The notes under the pieces are model-generated. The model had not been told where the DNA came from. It saw only the letters and a list, made by a program, of their open reading frames with translations, and did no database searches. Below, piece after piece: positions 47,384 through 64,000 of a DNA stretch of 64,000 bases. Position 1 is the stretch's first letter; each line of letters opens with the position of its first letter. This DNA comes from Notospermus geniculatus (lineage: Eukaryota > Nemertea > Pilidiophora > Heteronemertea > Lineidae): contig NMRB01000004.1 of the NCBI GenBank assembly GCA_002633025.1, positions 329,351 through 393,350 of the forward strand, given 5' to 3'. The position numbers were made by a program, and so were the translations under genes.

Positions 47384-47749
47384 ATTTTTAAAAATATTGT
47401 ACATGTATACAATTTTAAAGTGTGTCTTTACAATAACATACAGCATGTTGAAAATGACTCAAAATTCTTGGCAGCAGACGTTTTTGGTTGTAAGGCGTTT
47501 ACATTGTATAACAATTCTTTGTTGACATTTTCTGTGCTTCTTGGATCTGGGATTTGAGAAGGGAGAGCAGGAACCCATAGTAGAACCCCAACAATACTGT
47601 GTATACCTACCGGTATTCATACATGGTCATTTTTTATGTGATAGGTCTTAAATCCGTCCATACATGCATCAAAGTCATTTGGTTAGTGTGTATTCAGAGA
47701 GTCCTAACAGTTTCAGTCCTCTTACATGTAGCTGAAGTTGTTTGGGGGA

Positions 47750-47755
47750 AATAAA
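47750..47755 (+). promoter_or_regulatory. Candidate poly(A) signal of the HEATR4-like gene
   Basis: AATAAA 367 nt after the HEATR4 stop and only about 30 nt before the NDOR1 stop codon on the opposite strand, so cleavage here would fall next to or inside the NDOR1 terminal exon. Confidence 0.5.
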
Positions 47756-47785
47756 AAACCAATAGCATCCTAGAATTGTCCTTCA

Positions 47786-52568
<4,783 letters not shown>

Positions 52569-52812
52569 CTCATTACTTCCTTTCCTGTTGACCTGAAATG
52601 AAAACAAATCATAAAATGAAATCCAAGGGAAGGTGACTGTAGGCCTACTGCCATACCTATCATATCGTAGTACTTGCAGCATAGGGGGACACTTGACAAC
52701 CCCTATTTACCATTTTTTGGGGCATTGTTTTTGGGCCACCCTGTAGCATGTCATAGGATGTAGGCCTAGTGTGTGCATGGATGATGAGCCCATCCATGCA
52801 GTTCGGCTCCAT

Positions 52813-52977
52813 TTTAAAGGGCCTCTAGAGGCAGCCCAGCATGGCTGGGGAAAACCCCGGGGAAAACCCAGGTTCAATACCTCGTACTGGTGATTAACGT
52901 TAAAGTGGCGCCGCCTAGCTGAAGAACCGGTACTGATAGTAGCCTAATGGCGAGCTGCCTCTAGAGGCCCTTTAAAG
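52813..52977. mobile_element. MITE with TTTAAAGGGCCTCTAGAGGC ends
   Basis: TTTAAAGGGCCTCTAGAGGC and its exact complement lie at the two ends, 165 bp in total, upstream of NDOR1. Confidence 0.8.
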
Positions 52978-53211
52978 GCTGATTTCCCGAAACTGGCGTG
53001 CCTTTTTGAGATGTCAGCTAACAAAATCGTGGCATTTAACGCAATTATTTGATTGAGATCATTATCATTAATATTTTTACCTTTTACAATGAGAAATTTT
53101 GAGAAAACGTGCAGTTAGTCGGCAACTCAACTTCAACCCGTGTCGCCATCTATCCGGAATATCATGAAGTAAACCTACGATGTTGGCCTGGTTTCCTGCT
53201 CCCGAGGGACT

Positions 53212-53293
53212 AGTTAGGATCGTTTCGATACTCGGATTAGGATCGTTCCGCTATGCGGGTTAGGATCGTTTTCCTACGCGGGTTCGGATCGTA
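53212..53293. repeat. Short tandem repeat, about 24-bp unit
   Basis: GTTAGGATCGTTTC, GATTAGGATCGTTCC, GTTAGGATCGTTTTCC and GTTCGGATCGTAGC follow each other; the GCGAAACGACC end recurs at 53463. Confidence 0.6.
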
Positions 53294-53334
53294 GCGAAAC
53301 GACCAAATGTTGTGAACAGAGCAGGGCTGACCGC

Positions 53335-53430
53335 ACGAAAACTCCGATAGGATTGGACCATGATGCATGTGATGCGATAGGCCTAGGCCTAGGTGCCGGT
53401 AGCACTGTCGGACTTTCTGTGCGATCGGCC
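53335..53430. mobile_element. Palindromic repeat, family D copy 3
   Basis: GGCTGACCGCACGAAAACTCC is mirrored by GGACTTTCTGTGCGATCGGCC; middle holds GATAGGCCTAGGCCTAGGTG. Confidence 0.6.
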
Positions 53431-54067
53431 TTGACTGTTGTGAAGTAGCGAACAGGCCGTGTAGCGAAACGACCGTAAACCAGACGGCAGAGGAGTAGTC
53501 TGCCTTGGTAATCTGAGTTGACTTCCGATCTTTAACATGTTTAAAGGGCTGCATCTTTCTCCCAATTCCCTCCACAAAAACACAAAAATGATGGATCCCT
53601 CAGCATTCTAGCTGGTATATGATGATACAGACACCAACACTTTGATTATATTTAGGTATCTAATGTCATAATTTTCCTGCAATGTGGCGAAAATTAGCAA
53701 TGTGACGAACCTTTGTTGTCATCCACCACAACCAGTCCAGACAACCATAGACCACTTGCGCAAGTCGGCCATTACAGCCAGAAGGTGTAAACAAACCTTG
53801 GGCCTAGTGCATTGTGCCGACGGTAAGCACAGGAGCCAACTGTACAAATGCATTAGGCCCCCTAGGGCGAGGTTAATGTTGACACCCTGGGCTGATAAGC
53901 GCAAGGGGTCTATTGCGAACCATACCATCATGACCATCCTGATCCATCCATGCATCCATGACCATCATCTAATCATTCAATAGGCCTAATGATCATCCAT
54001 CATCAGTGATCATGTGATAAAACGTTGACTTGTATAGCAGTAAAACAGTTGTGTTGGTTCTTTTTAA

Positions 54068-56185
<2,118 letters not shown>

Positions 56186-57276
56186 AAAGAACATTCTTTT
56201 TTACAGTACATAGTTTTTTCACATTTTGTGTACAGTGTTGTTCGAGTTGTAAGGGAGATGCAATGATGTCGATTTATTATTTTACTGAGTGGAGTGTGTC
56301 TTCATCACTGAAGAGGAACCAAGGTGCCCTTTGCCAGCTGAACAGCCCCTATCGATCCATGACTGCTATTATTCAAAGTGCTACCAGATTGTTATGCAGT
56401 TACATTCGAACTGCTATTAGATTGTTATGCAGTAACACACTAAAGTCACACAAACTATCACATATAGGTTGTTATGCAGTTTATATGAAATAAGCTATGA
56501 GATACATGCTCTAACATGTTGCTTGTGTCTGCTCTCATGATTGATATCTTATTTAAGATATTCTACTTTCTTCCAATTAAACTTGGTATCTCTATCTTTG
56601 AGTTCCTTCCCAAAGCAGCAACATTTTATTTCTTAAATCGAAATCATCGAGCGCTTTTGTAATAATTTTCTACTGGATCACATTGTCTTCAGTATCATAT
56701 GACTGGTTATTTGAGGAGTGTATATCATGTTCCTCAGTTCTCCATGTATGTTGTCATTGAACCCCAGTGCCATATAGAAGGTCGGGTAGTGTGGGGAAAA
56801 TGGAGTGTAATTCTGTCAGTTTACCCATTCCAAACAGCCAAATGTAGAAATCTCTTCAATTGAACGTGTAGTTCTAAATTGGTTGCCATCATCTTGATCT
56901 AGATAGTGTGGTTCTAGTGCTGATGCAGTAAACCTTGCTTATCACGGACTCGTATTAACGTCCTCGTACAAATTAATGGACTGAACTTCCAGTCCCAGTC
57001 TCATGCTTTTCCATTACAACTGCATCACATATACGGTAATGTATATGACATATAATGGATAGAAAGGTATGAGTGTGATATGCAAGTTTTACTGTCATAA
57101 TAATCATTACAATTGAAGATAGTTATCAGAGTACTGAGTTTGAAATAAGGAATTAGGCTGTTTCCCTAATTAAGGGTGTCAGTTTGGAGAGGTTTCGTTG
57201 TAAATGTAGTGTATTTGTCCTGTGATTTTGTATGATTATAAATATCTAAGATATATAAAACTGTTTAACCTTTTTT

Positions 57277-57282
57277 AATAAA
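57277..57282 (+). promoter_or_regulatory. Candidate poly(A) signal of the PCGF3-like gene
   Basis: AATAAA in an AT-rich stretch 1.1 kb past the stop. It suggests a long 3' UTR from 56186 to about 57300. Earlier cleavage with a variant signal is possible. Confidence 0.45.
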
Positions 57283-57800
57283 AAAGTAAGCCAAATTCTG
57301 TTGTTTTTCTTCCTACTACTAACTACTCCTTGGTCAACTCACCTCACAAAACCCACCAAGGATGGTCTCCCGGATCAGCAGACACCCACCAACACACCAA
57401 TAAGAACTCGACGGACGTTGACTGTGTGCCCCTCAGAACATACCAATGGACAAACTCTCTTTGAAGCACCGGACGCCGCTGTGTTCTCCCTTGGAGCACA
57501 CCAAAGGGCTTCGAACCACCCTCGAACACAGCGCACGACTGTGAAAGGTCATAGTCTACCTGCGAAAGAAAGGGAAGAATGATGGTCAAAGCCACACCGG
57601 AACCAGAAAAAAAAACTCGCTGTAGCTTCATAAAACCGCAATCTGAGGTATATTAAATAGGGGCTTCTGATGTCGCCGCAAACAAAGGTTTGTGCACGAT
57701 GACGGACTCGGGGTGGAGATACATCTTTTTGTCACAGGGCCACTTCACGTCGCTCGTGCAGAGGTCTGCAGGAATTGCCCTTCGCCTTCTAACCAATAAA
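57283..57800. other. Intergenic, with a weak possible coding stretch
   Basis: The minus strand from about 57790 to 57653 reads LCTSDVKWPCDKKMYLHPES and continues to a stop, with acceptor-like CCTGCAG before it. Codon choice looks protein-like, but I recognise no family and no partner exon. Confidence 0.2.
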
Positions 57801-57920
57801 TAGAGAGTTTTCGCAAAGCCACCGAAACACCAACGCGAACGCAAATCTCATTGTTCAGTGCCAGGAAGAGAGCACCGAACACACGGATTGACGTTTCGGG
57901 GGCTTTGCGAAAACTCCCTA
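57801..57920. mobile_element. Foldback MITE, family A copy 3
   Basis: TAGAGAGTTTTCGCAAAGCC to GGCTTTGCGAAAACTCCCTA. Confidence 0.7.
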
Positions 57921-59412
57921 ATATTACTGCAATCGAAATCCCATCTAGCATGTCTAGTCTCACTTCGCACCAGTGAACCATTTTTTCCACATTCAGAGCA
58001 CGCACACCCGTCACTGGTGGCGACAGTGGGAGTGAAAACAAACATTTCGTGATATCTATTTTTAGTAACTGATAGTAATATCTTCTGGAATTTTCATTCA
58101 CTATCAAAACCCATTTATAAACTCAAAACCCATTTATAAATATTGCGCTTAAAAATGCTTTGTAACTATAATCGGGAGAAGGTTTTCGAAGAACGGTACG
58201 ACCATTTAGTACGCCAACTCATGCATGCCGTGCGTGGGGTGGTTTTCGGATGACCTACATTTTCACAAGCCAAAATCCATTGACATCTTTAGCTTGCTTA
58301 GTTCCACCCACGTAGGCTACCCAAGTCGAACATGTACGTACATGTAAGTTTGCACGACTGCCGCCCTTCAAATACTCATTTTTTTCACACAATCAGATGC
58401 CGCCATACGCCCACCTGACGTCGTGCAATCGCGACGAACTGAAACACTCGGGTTGTACAAACTTGATTTCTTTCTGTGGTAAATTAAACATAACAGTATG
58501 AAAAAAAATTTAAAAAAATATCATTTGCTTACGAAAACACGCATATCCGGCCAGAAAACACTCCGTGATCAAAGATATGTGAATATTTCCTGCTTTGAAC
58601 GAATTGAAATCTCAAGTGTACGAGCAGAGGATGTGTTTTGACGCAATCATCACCCGCCGAGAGAGAAATACACATGAAGAAAAGGAGATGAGCTAATTGA
58701 GTCACAACCAGCTACGGGCGTTAACAACTCCGTCAAAGGCACCCGTCCTTATTAGCAAGGGTACAATCCATGCGTTGGAATGATATTCGACGCGACAGAA
58801 GCATGCCAGTTCTCCGTTTGGTGTCTCCAAGGTGACATCCCGAGAAACTCAGACCATTTGCGGCATTCCGCTCCCTCCAGAGAGGTGAGAGTGGAGCGGA
58901 GAATGTCGAAGCCCCGGTTACAACCAGAAATAACACCCCTAAAGCTGCGTTTACCAGACATCCGGAATGAGGTATAGGGACGCGGAATCCCCGGCGGAAG
59001 CGATATGTTGTATGCGAAAATGGATTGCATTTTCCGCTTCCGCGTAGGCGCAATCCGCGTGTCAGCTAAACATAGCTTAAGAAGATGTCTAGGCCGTGAG
59101 GAATGCAACAAGCAAATTGCTGTCCCTGAAATACCCTCCTCCTCTCCGGGACCTCGCCATTGATGCGACAAGACGGAAGGACTCAGGGATTCACTGCAAC
59201 TCTCATCACGAAACATGGCGAGACTCTTTGTAGTGGGCTAAATACCGACTATGCACCAAATCCCCCGTATCTTACGGACTAAACCCACCGCAAAATCATT
59301 TACCAGGCGGAATAATAGCATCTAGTGGACACAGGATCATCGGATTTTGATTCTCATTCATCGGCATCTGTCCGGACACATCGAGCTCGACTGCAACGGA
59401 GACCAGGTCTGT
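57921..59412. other. Intergenic sequence without recognised gene
   Basis: Includes a 21-bp tandem pair (AAAACCCATTTATAAA) near 58108-58140 and a 154-codon open minus-strand frame at 58752-59216 that matches no family I know and is GC-rich, so may be chance. Confidence 0.4.
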
Positions 59413-59517
59413 GTACACCATCTCCCACAGCAGGGCTTTGGTCTCGCTCCTCTTCATACACTCGAGTGGATGAACAGGAGAGCGAGGTAAAACCCCCGCT
59501 GTGGGAGGATGGTCTAC
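59413..59517. mobile_element. Foldback repeat, family Q copy 2
   Basis: ACCATCTCCCACAGCAGGGC is mirrored by CCCCGCTGTGGGAGGATGGT; inner CTCGCTCCT/AGGAGAGCGAG pairs. Confidence 0.7.
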
Positions 59518-59551
59518 ACTGGCAACATTTTTCCAACATTCAGATTACAAC

Positions 59552-59714
59552 CAGGGGCGGATCCACGATTTCAGAAAAGAGGGAGCGCACTGTGCTGGAA
59601 ACATTGAAATCTGCGGTGAATTTCAATGATTTGCTCCAAATTTCAGAATTTCACGGTCAATTTTACAGATTTGTTGACCGAAAGGGGGGGGGGTGCCCCC
59701 TGGATCCGCACCTG
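59552..59714. mobile_element. hAT-like MITE (CAGGGGCGGATCCA ends), copy 2
   Basis: Begins CAGGGGCGGATCCACGATT, ends CTGGATCCGCACCTG, flanked by ACAAC on both sides. Confidence 0.75.
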
Positions 59715-59851
59715 ACAACACATGTTGGATAAATGTTCTGATGTGTGCTGTGGAAAAGAATTTTCCACATTGTTCAAATGTTGCCAAAATGTTGAAAAAA
59801 ATCAAAAGAATTCCAAGGGTGGCCGATACAGGGTCAAAATTGAGTTCTCTG

Positions 59852-60014
59852 AAGGGCGGCGCACACGAGCGACTATTTTGACCGATTTGTCGGCCGACTT
59901 GGCTTCCGACCGCCAAAGCGACAAGATTTGGCGCTTCTGATTGGCTGATGTCTAGTCGCACCACCAGTCTCGACGGCGGTCGCCCAGATTTAGTCGCTCG
60001 TGTGCGCCGCCCTT
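59852..60014. mobile_element. MITE with AAGGGCGGCGCACACGAGCG ends
   Basis: AAGGGCGGCGCACACGAGCG and its exact complement CGCTCGTGTGCGCCGCCCTT close a 163-bp element; inner GACTATTTT also partly pairs with the inverse. Confidence 0.85.
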
Positions 60015-61520
60015 GAGGTAAATGTTTAGATGTTGAATAACTGTTGCCAGTCAACACGCTGCAAGGTATCCGCTTACAACTCTCTCCGTCCGTAAATGAG
60101 ACCAGTCGGCTTACCGATCCGCATTAGGTCGACCAAGGACTTTAGTGAATGAAACCGGCCCAAGGACGTCAAAGCGGTAAGGAAATCGGCGGGGTTTCCG
60201 CGGCTAATTGCCGGAAGTTTCAACTCTAGTTTCGAAGACCAGGATCGGCAGCCCGGATGCTCGGGCAGCACATTTTCATTGTTTTAATGACAAGTTAAAT
60301 CAAAGGCCTAGCTAAGGCCTATAACGGTTCGAAAAACCTCACAAAGAAGCAACGGTTTTAATATCGGTGATATACTAGGTGAAAGAAAGTCTTGGATTGA
60401 TTGTTCGGTCGGCGGTGTCAGGGGAGGCGAAGGGACTGAGCTGGACCGGGCGATTTGGATCTTGTTCATACTGGCAAACATCTCTCACCTCCAAGGAACA
60501 GAGCAGCCGTTTTGTGACGGTAGGTGAAGTACATCCCTCCCTATACCATTGCAAAAACGACTTTATTGGGAACAACCAACGCGGTTCTGAAATATCCACT
60601 CGCGGGTAGATTTTAGATTTTTCAGGTTTGAAGATATCCCATAACAACACGTTTGGTAAATATTTCCTCCTGTGTCAAATGTTTTTCCAAATGACAGGTG
60701 CATTAACCATTCTACACCAAGTTTCAAAAATCGTATCATGCAGTGTAATAGTCAAAGGAATGCACTAACGAAAATACGATACAGGAACGCAGAAGTACAT
60801 TGTAACGTGTACATGTAAAGATTTACGTCGAGAAATATCCGACCTTACTTCAGAAAATATATTGTCCTTTTCCAGAACTACGACATTACCAATTTATTAA
60901 TTTCATAAACCATAAGCATGATGCAGAAATAAATAATGAATTTTCACCAGAATTCTCCTCGTCTGCAGAAAAACTCCTTCGTTCCGGTTTCCAGACCGAA
61001 ACAACAAGAGTTCGTGTTTTATCTATTCTTGATTGATCTCAAAACAAGATTTCGCCTCATTTCATTTCATTTTGTGCAGCGTGCAGGAGTTTGGTGAAAA
61101 ATCTATGGAATTACTTATCAGAGGTTCGCGGAGTTTATACCGTTCAACAATGTTTTTCTATTAAAATCATGGATGCACGAATGATATAAACATCTGCGAA
61201 TATAAGATCTGGCTTTCGAAGACGATGTGTTCTGAACGTTTCCCCGCCATTTTGGGCGTCGTTGACCAATCACGACATGGCCTTACAATCACGTGGTGCG
61301 CTTCGCAATGAAACAGAGTTTTCTTGACGCGCGCATCGAGTTTAGTTTTTGTGGCTGCGATATTTTTGACAACCTCAATTCGCTCGCAAGTAAACGAAGC
61401 CCCTCTCTATATTTTATGTGTAGACTAGATTTGACCTTTAAATTGTTAGAAATAAAAGAAGAAATAACATCGGTTCTTAATTAGTTACTGCACATTCAAC
61501 AGGTGAACTCCTTTGTCCTC
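60015..61520. other. Intergenic sequence without recognised gene
   Basis: No domain, splice pattern or repeat family seen in either strand. Confidence 0.4.
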
Positions 61521-61636
61521 TACAGGGTGTCCCCAAAATTTTCTGATAGATCTTACAAGGAGACCAGGTTTAAAAATTCAAGTGAACATCACACAATCTT
61601 AAAGATATGGAGGGACCTTTTTTGGGACAGCCTGTA
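61521..61636. mobile_element. Tc1/mariner-like MITE
   Basis: TACAGGGTGTCCCCAAAA at the left, TTTTTTGGGACAGCCTGTA at the right, TA target sites; 116 bp. Confidence 0.7.
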
Positions 61637-64000
61637 GAACGAATCGCTGCGATTTTATGTGAGAGACGGAGCCTTTAAGTGAGTGCATGTAGAATCCGTC
61701 CCATACCACCCCAAAGCAAAACAAGTCAATCTGAACTCCGCCTGTCAATGAATTGTGTATGAATATTGGTGAATTAGAGTGTGAAGCTTCATAATGACAT
61801 AAAAATCGCAAATAAGGTCAACCTTTGTTACTGCAAGGTGATTTTCATGAGATTCTACTCCGATAGACACACGGTGTTTACCCCTCTGAGAATTGGAGAG
61901 CTTGCCACTCCACGGCACGCCGCTACGTCGTAAACCAGTCGCGATCGGGAAGAGGCCGAAGAATCAACTTCGTGATCGTTAACAACAACGATATTTTGTG
62001 GATTACTTTAGGATCTTACGATAAAAAAGGTAGGAAATCGTTATTTGATGCTAACTTCGAGAAGTGTGTTTGTCTTTGTCCGTTGTCACGTGCGATCTTG
62101 CCCGGACAGGGTGTAATGAGGTGCCTGGTCATGTGTCATTCGGATGGATAGGCCTATAGTACACTTCGTATCTCGGAATTTCGAATGAATTCATGCTAGG
62201 CTTGTGGTCTAAGAGGCTGGGTTTGGGTTTTGATATCATGATATCATGATCTTGGTCTCAATTCAATGCTTTTTGAAGGATACGGCCATTTCTGAGCACT
62301 TTAGCGTACTGCTTTAAAATAATTCCGATGTAGATCGACGCTTCGATGGGGTGTTAATCGGAAACTTTCTCATGCTGACTTATAGTGTGGTCAGCTGACA
62401 GCACTTCGTCTATCAATACGCTATATTTTCGAACCTAAAAACTTTAGGCCTGTTGGTTTAACTCGCATGGTATTGTTTTTTATTTACCAGCACTTTGTAA
62501 TAGACGTTGAGTGAAAGTATCATCGCGTCGGATACGGTAGTAGGTCGATAAGGGCCGATATCGCTGTCATCCGGCCGAAAGTCGGAAATCGGACAAGGGG
62601 GTGGGGCATTCTGTATCTGAATTGAGGCAACGGAAGGCCGGTAAAGTCTATTTTAAGAGGTGACGTCCCTTAAAACTCACATGTAGGTCGACAACGTACT
62701 TATCATGCAAAAAACAAAGGCATGCCATCAACGTGAATTGAAATTCATTGCACGTATAATGATAGTGATTCATGTATAATGATAGTATAAATAAAGAGTA
62801 GTTCATTCAATAGTTTGAAACCAGTTTTCAAATGTCACCAATCGTTACAATCAATGAGTCATTCATAACGCGTAATGAATGAAATCATAATGATCGTTTT
62901 GTTGGCGGTAGAGGACATTACACTACAGCAATTTAAAATTCATTATTGCGGCCTAAAAGTATATTTGCATCAGGTTTCGGTGGTGCAATGATTCTATTTT
63001 TATGGGAGTTTGATTTTGTAAAGCAACTTGCATCCGGTGAGAGTTGCGTAACTAGTACATCGGGTGGGCCAAAAAAGTAGGAACATTCTTCATGATCTTT
63101 TCCAGCTGTCTTGTATGGCAACACTGAGATATAGAGAACATTGAAAAACGTTACACCGGCATCAGAATAATTCGTCTTGTCCGACGTTTACCAGTTTTGT
63201 CGCGGTTTTTTACACACCCGACAAACATTCCCTACTTATTGCCAATAATGTTAATTCAACGAGGCCGGAGGTCTTTCCGTAGTTTTGCGAACGAGACACG
63301 AATAACAGAATCTACTCCATCTTTTCTTTTCGTGCATTCATCAGGTTCATGCAAATAAATTCTCGCTCTTTATATCCGCCCTGTTTGTCATGTTATGTGA
63401 ATCTGACGAGGCAATATTTTGATTATTTTGATGGGTGAATGATCCGAGATATTGTTTTATCTCACCCTGCGGAAACGGTCGGTGCACCATTTTAGCTAAA
63501 GCAACACGAAAAATGGGACTTATTTCTCAGCTGTTGGGAATTACAAATACAAAGCTGTACCTAATATTTTGGGTGGCTTTGAATCGATACGACAACTTCC
63601 GCCTCAGCCCGTCAGCTGTTGTGATTACACGCCTATAAAGAAAAGAACGGGGTTCCACAACTGATGCGATCAATGCATGAATTTTTGATTCCTCCTCCGT
63701 CTGTACAGAAAAGATTAATCCCACCAAATGACCAGTCCTCTTGACATCCATGTGTTTCTCCCACTATTTATTTGGTTGTAAAACTGTAGTGCTTTCAACT
63801 ACGCAGTGTTTGACCACGTTTACGAATTGCAAACACGAGCACTGAACTCATTTGTCCATTGAGAGACGTCTATTGTGATTGGTAAATGTTGGTTGTAGTT
63901 TTATCAATGAGTTTTTAATGTTGATTTTCAAGGCGGGTTGAGAGATGTATTTCTACGAGAGGATGCTATTGTCAAGCCATTACCTAATTACATGTACACT
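61637..64000. other. Intergenic; possible first exon of a downstream gene
   Basis: A donor-like AAAAAAG|GTAGG at about 62029 follows unusually CpG-rich sequence (61900-62025), which could be a 5' UTR exon of a gene beyond the window. No coding segment supports it. Confidence 0.2.

Noticed and set aside
57848-58045. Zinc-finger-like CACSECGKNGS on the minus strand
   Set aside because: Only one half of a C2H2 pattern without the His pair at proper spacing, and it overlaps a foldback MITE.
58752-59216. 154-codon minus-strand frame
   Set aside because: Longest intergenic frame, but no recognised motif, no splice partner, and two other frames are open over the same GC-rich stretch.

Overview
The window is nuclear DNA from an intron-rich animal. 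Six multi-exon protein-coding genes can be reconstructed with in-frame GT-AG (once GC-AG) introns, separated and interrupted by many miniature inverted-repeat transposons (MITEs), tRNA-derived SINE copies and tandem repeats. The gene set points to a metazoan with nervous tissue. Small introns, heavy MITE load and frequent short palindromes such as TAGGCCTA and TACCGGTA would suit a marine invertebrate (echinoderm, hemichordate, amphioxus or similar). I cannot fix the phylum from sequence alone.

Layout. 1-3.2 kb: repeats only. 3267-8467 (-): a nine-exon nicotinic-receptor-like Cys-loop channel subunit of 418 aa. 9454-16157 (+): a shootin-1-like coiled-coil protein of 522 aa in 15 exons. 16.2-23 kb: non-coding, with a CGT-rich minisatellite that encloses five copies of a 97-bp unit. 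23043-37480 (-): an SLC24/NCKX K+-dependent Na+/Ca2+ exchanger of 573 aa in 12 exons, including a 21-nt micro-exon. 38599-47383 (+): a HEATR4-like HEAT-repeat protein of 1331 aa in 13 exons. 47786-52568 (-): NDOR1, the diflavin reductase, 601 aa in 13 exons. 54080-56185 (+): PCGF3-like Polycomb RING protein, 227 aa in 7 exons. 56.2-64 kb: its 3' UTR, then repeat-rich sequence without a gene I can support.

The six genes alternate strictly -,+,-,+,-,+. This gives three head-to-head pairs (channel/shootin, NCKX/HEATR4, NDOR1/PCGF3) with about 1.0-1.5 kb between start codons, and two tail-to-tail pairs, one with only 402 bp between stop codons. The genes do not form a pathway; the shared feature is this divergent and convergent layout. 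Proteins were assembled by hand from splice signals and reading-frame continuity, with no transcript evidence. Family names rest on motif recognition, not on a database search.
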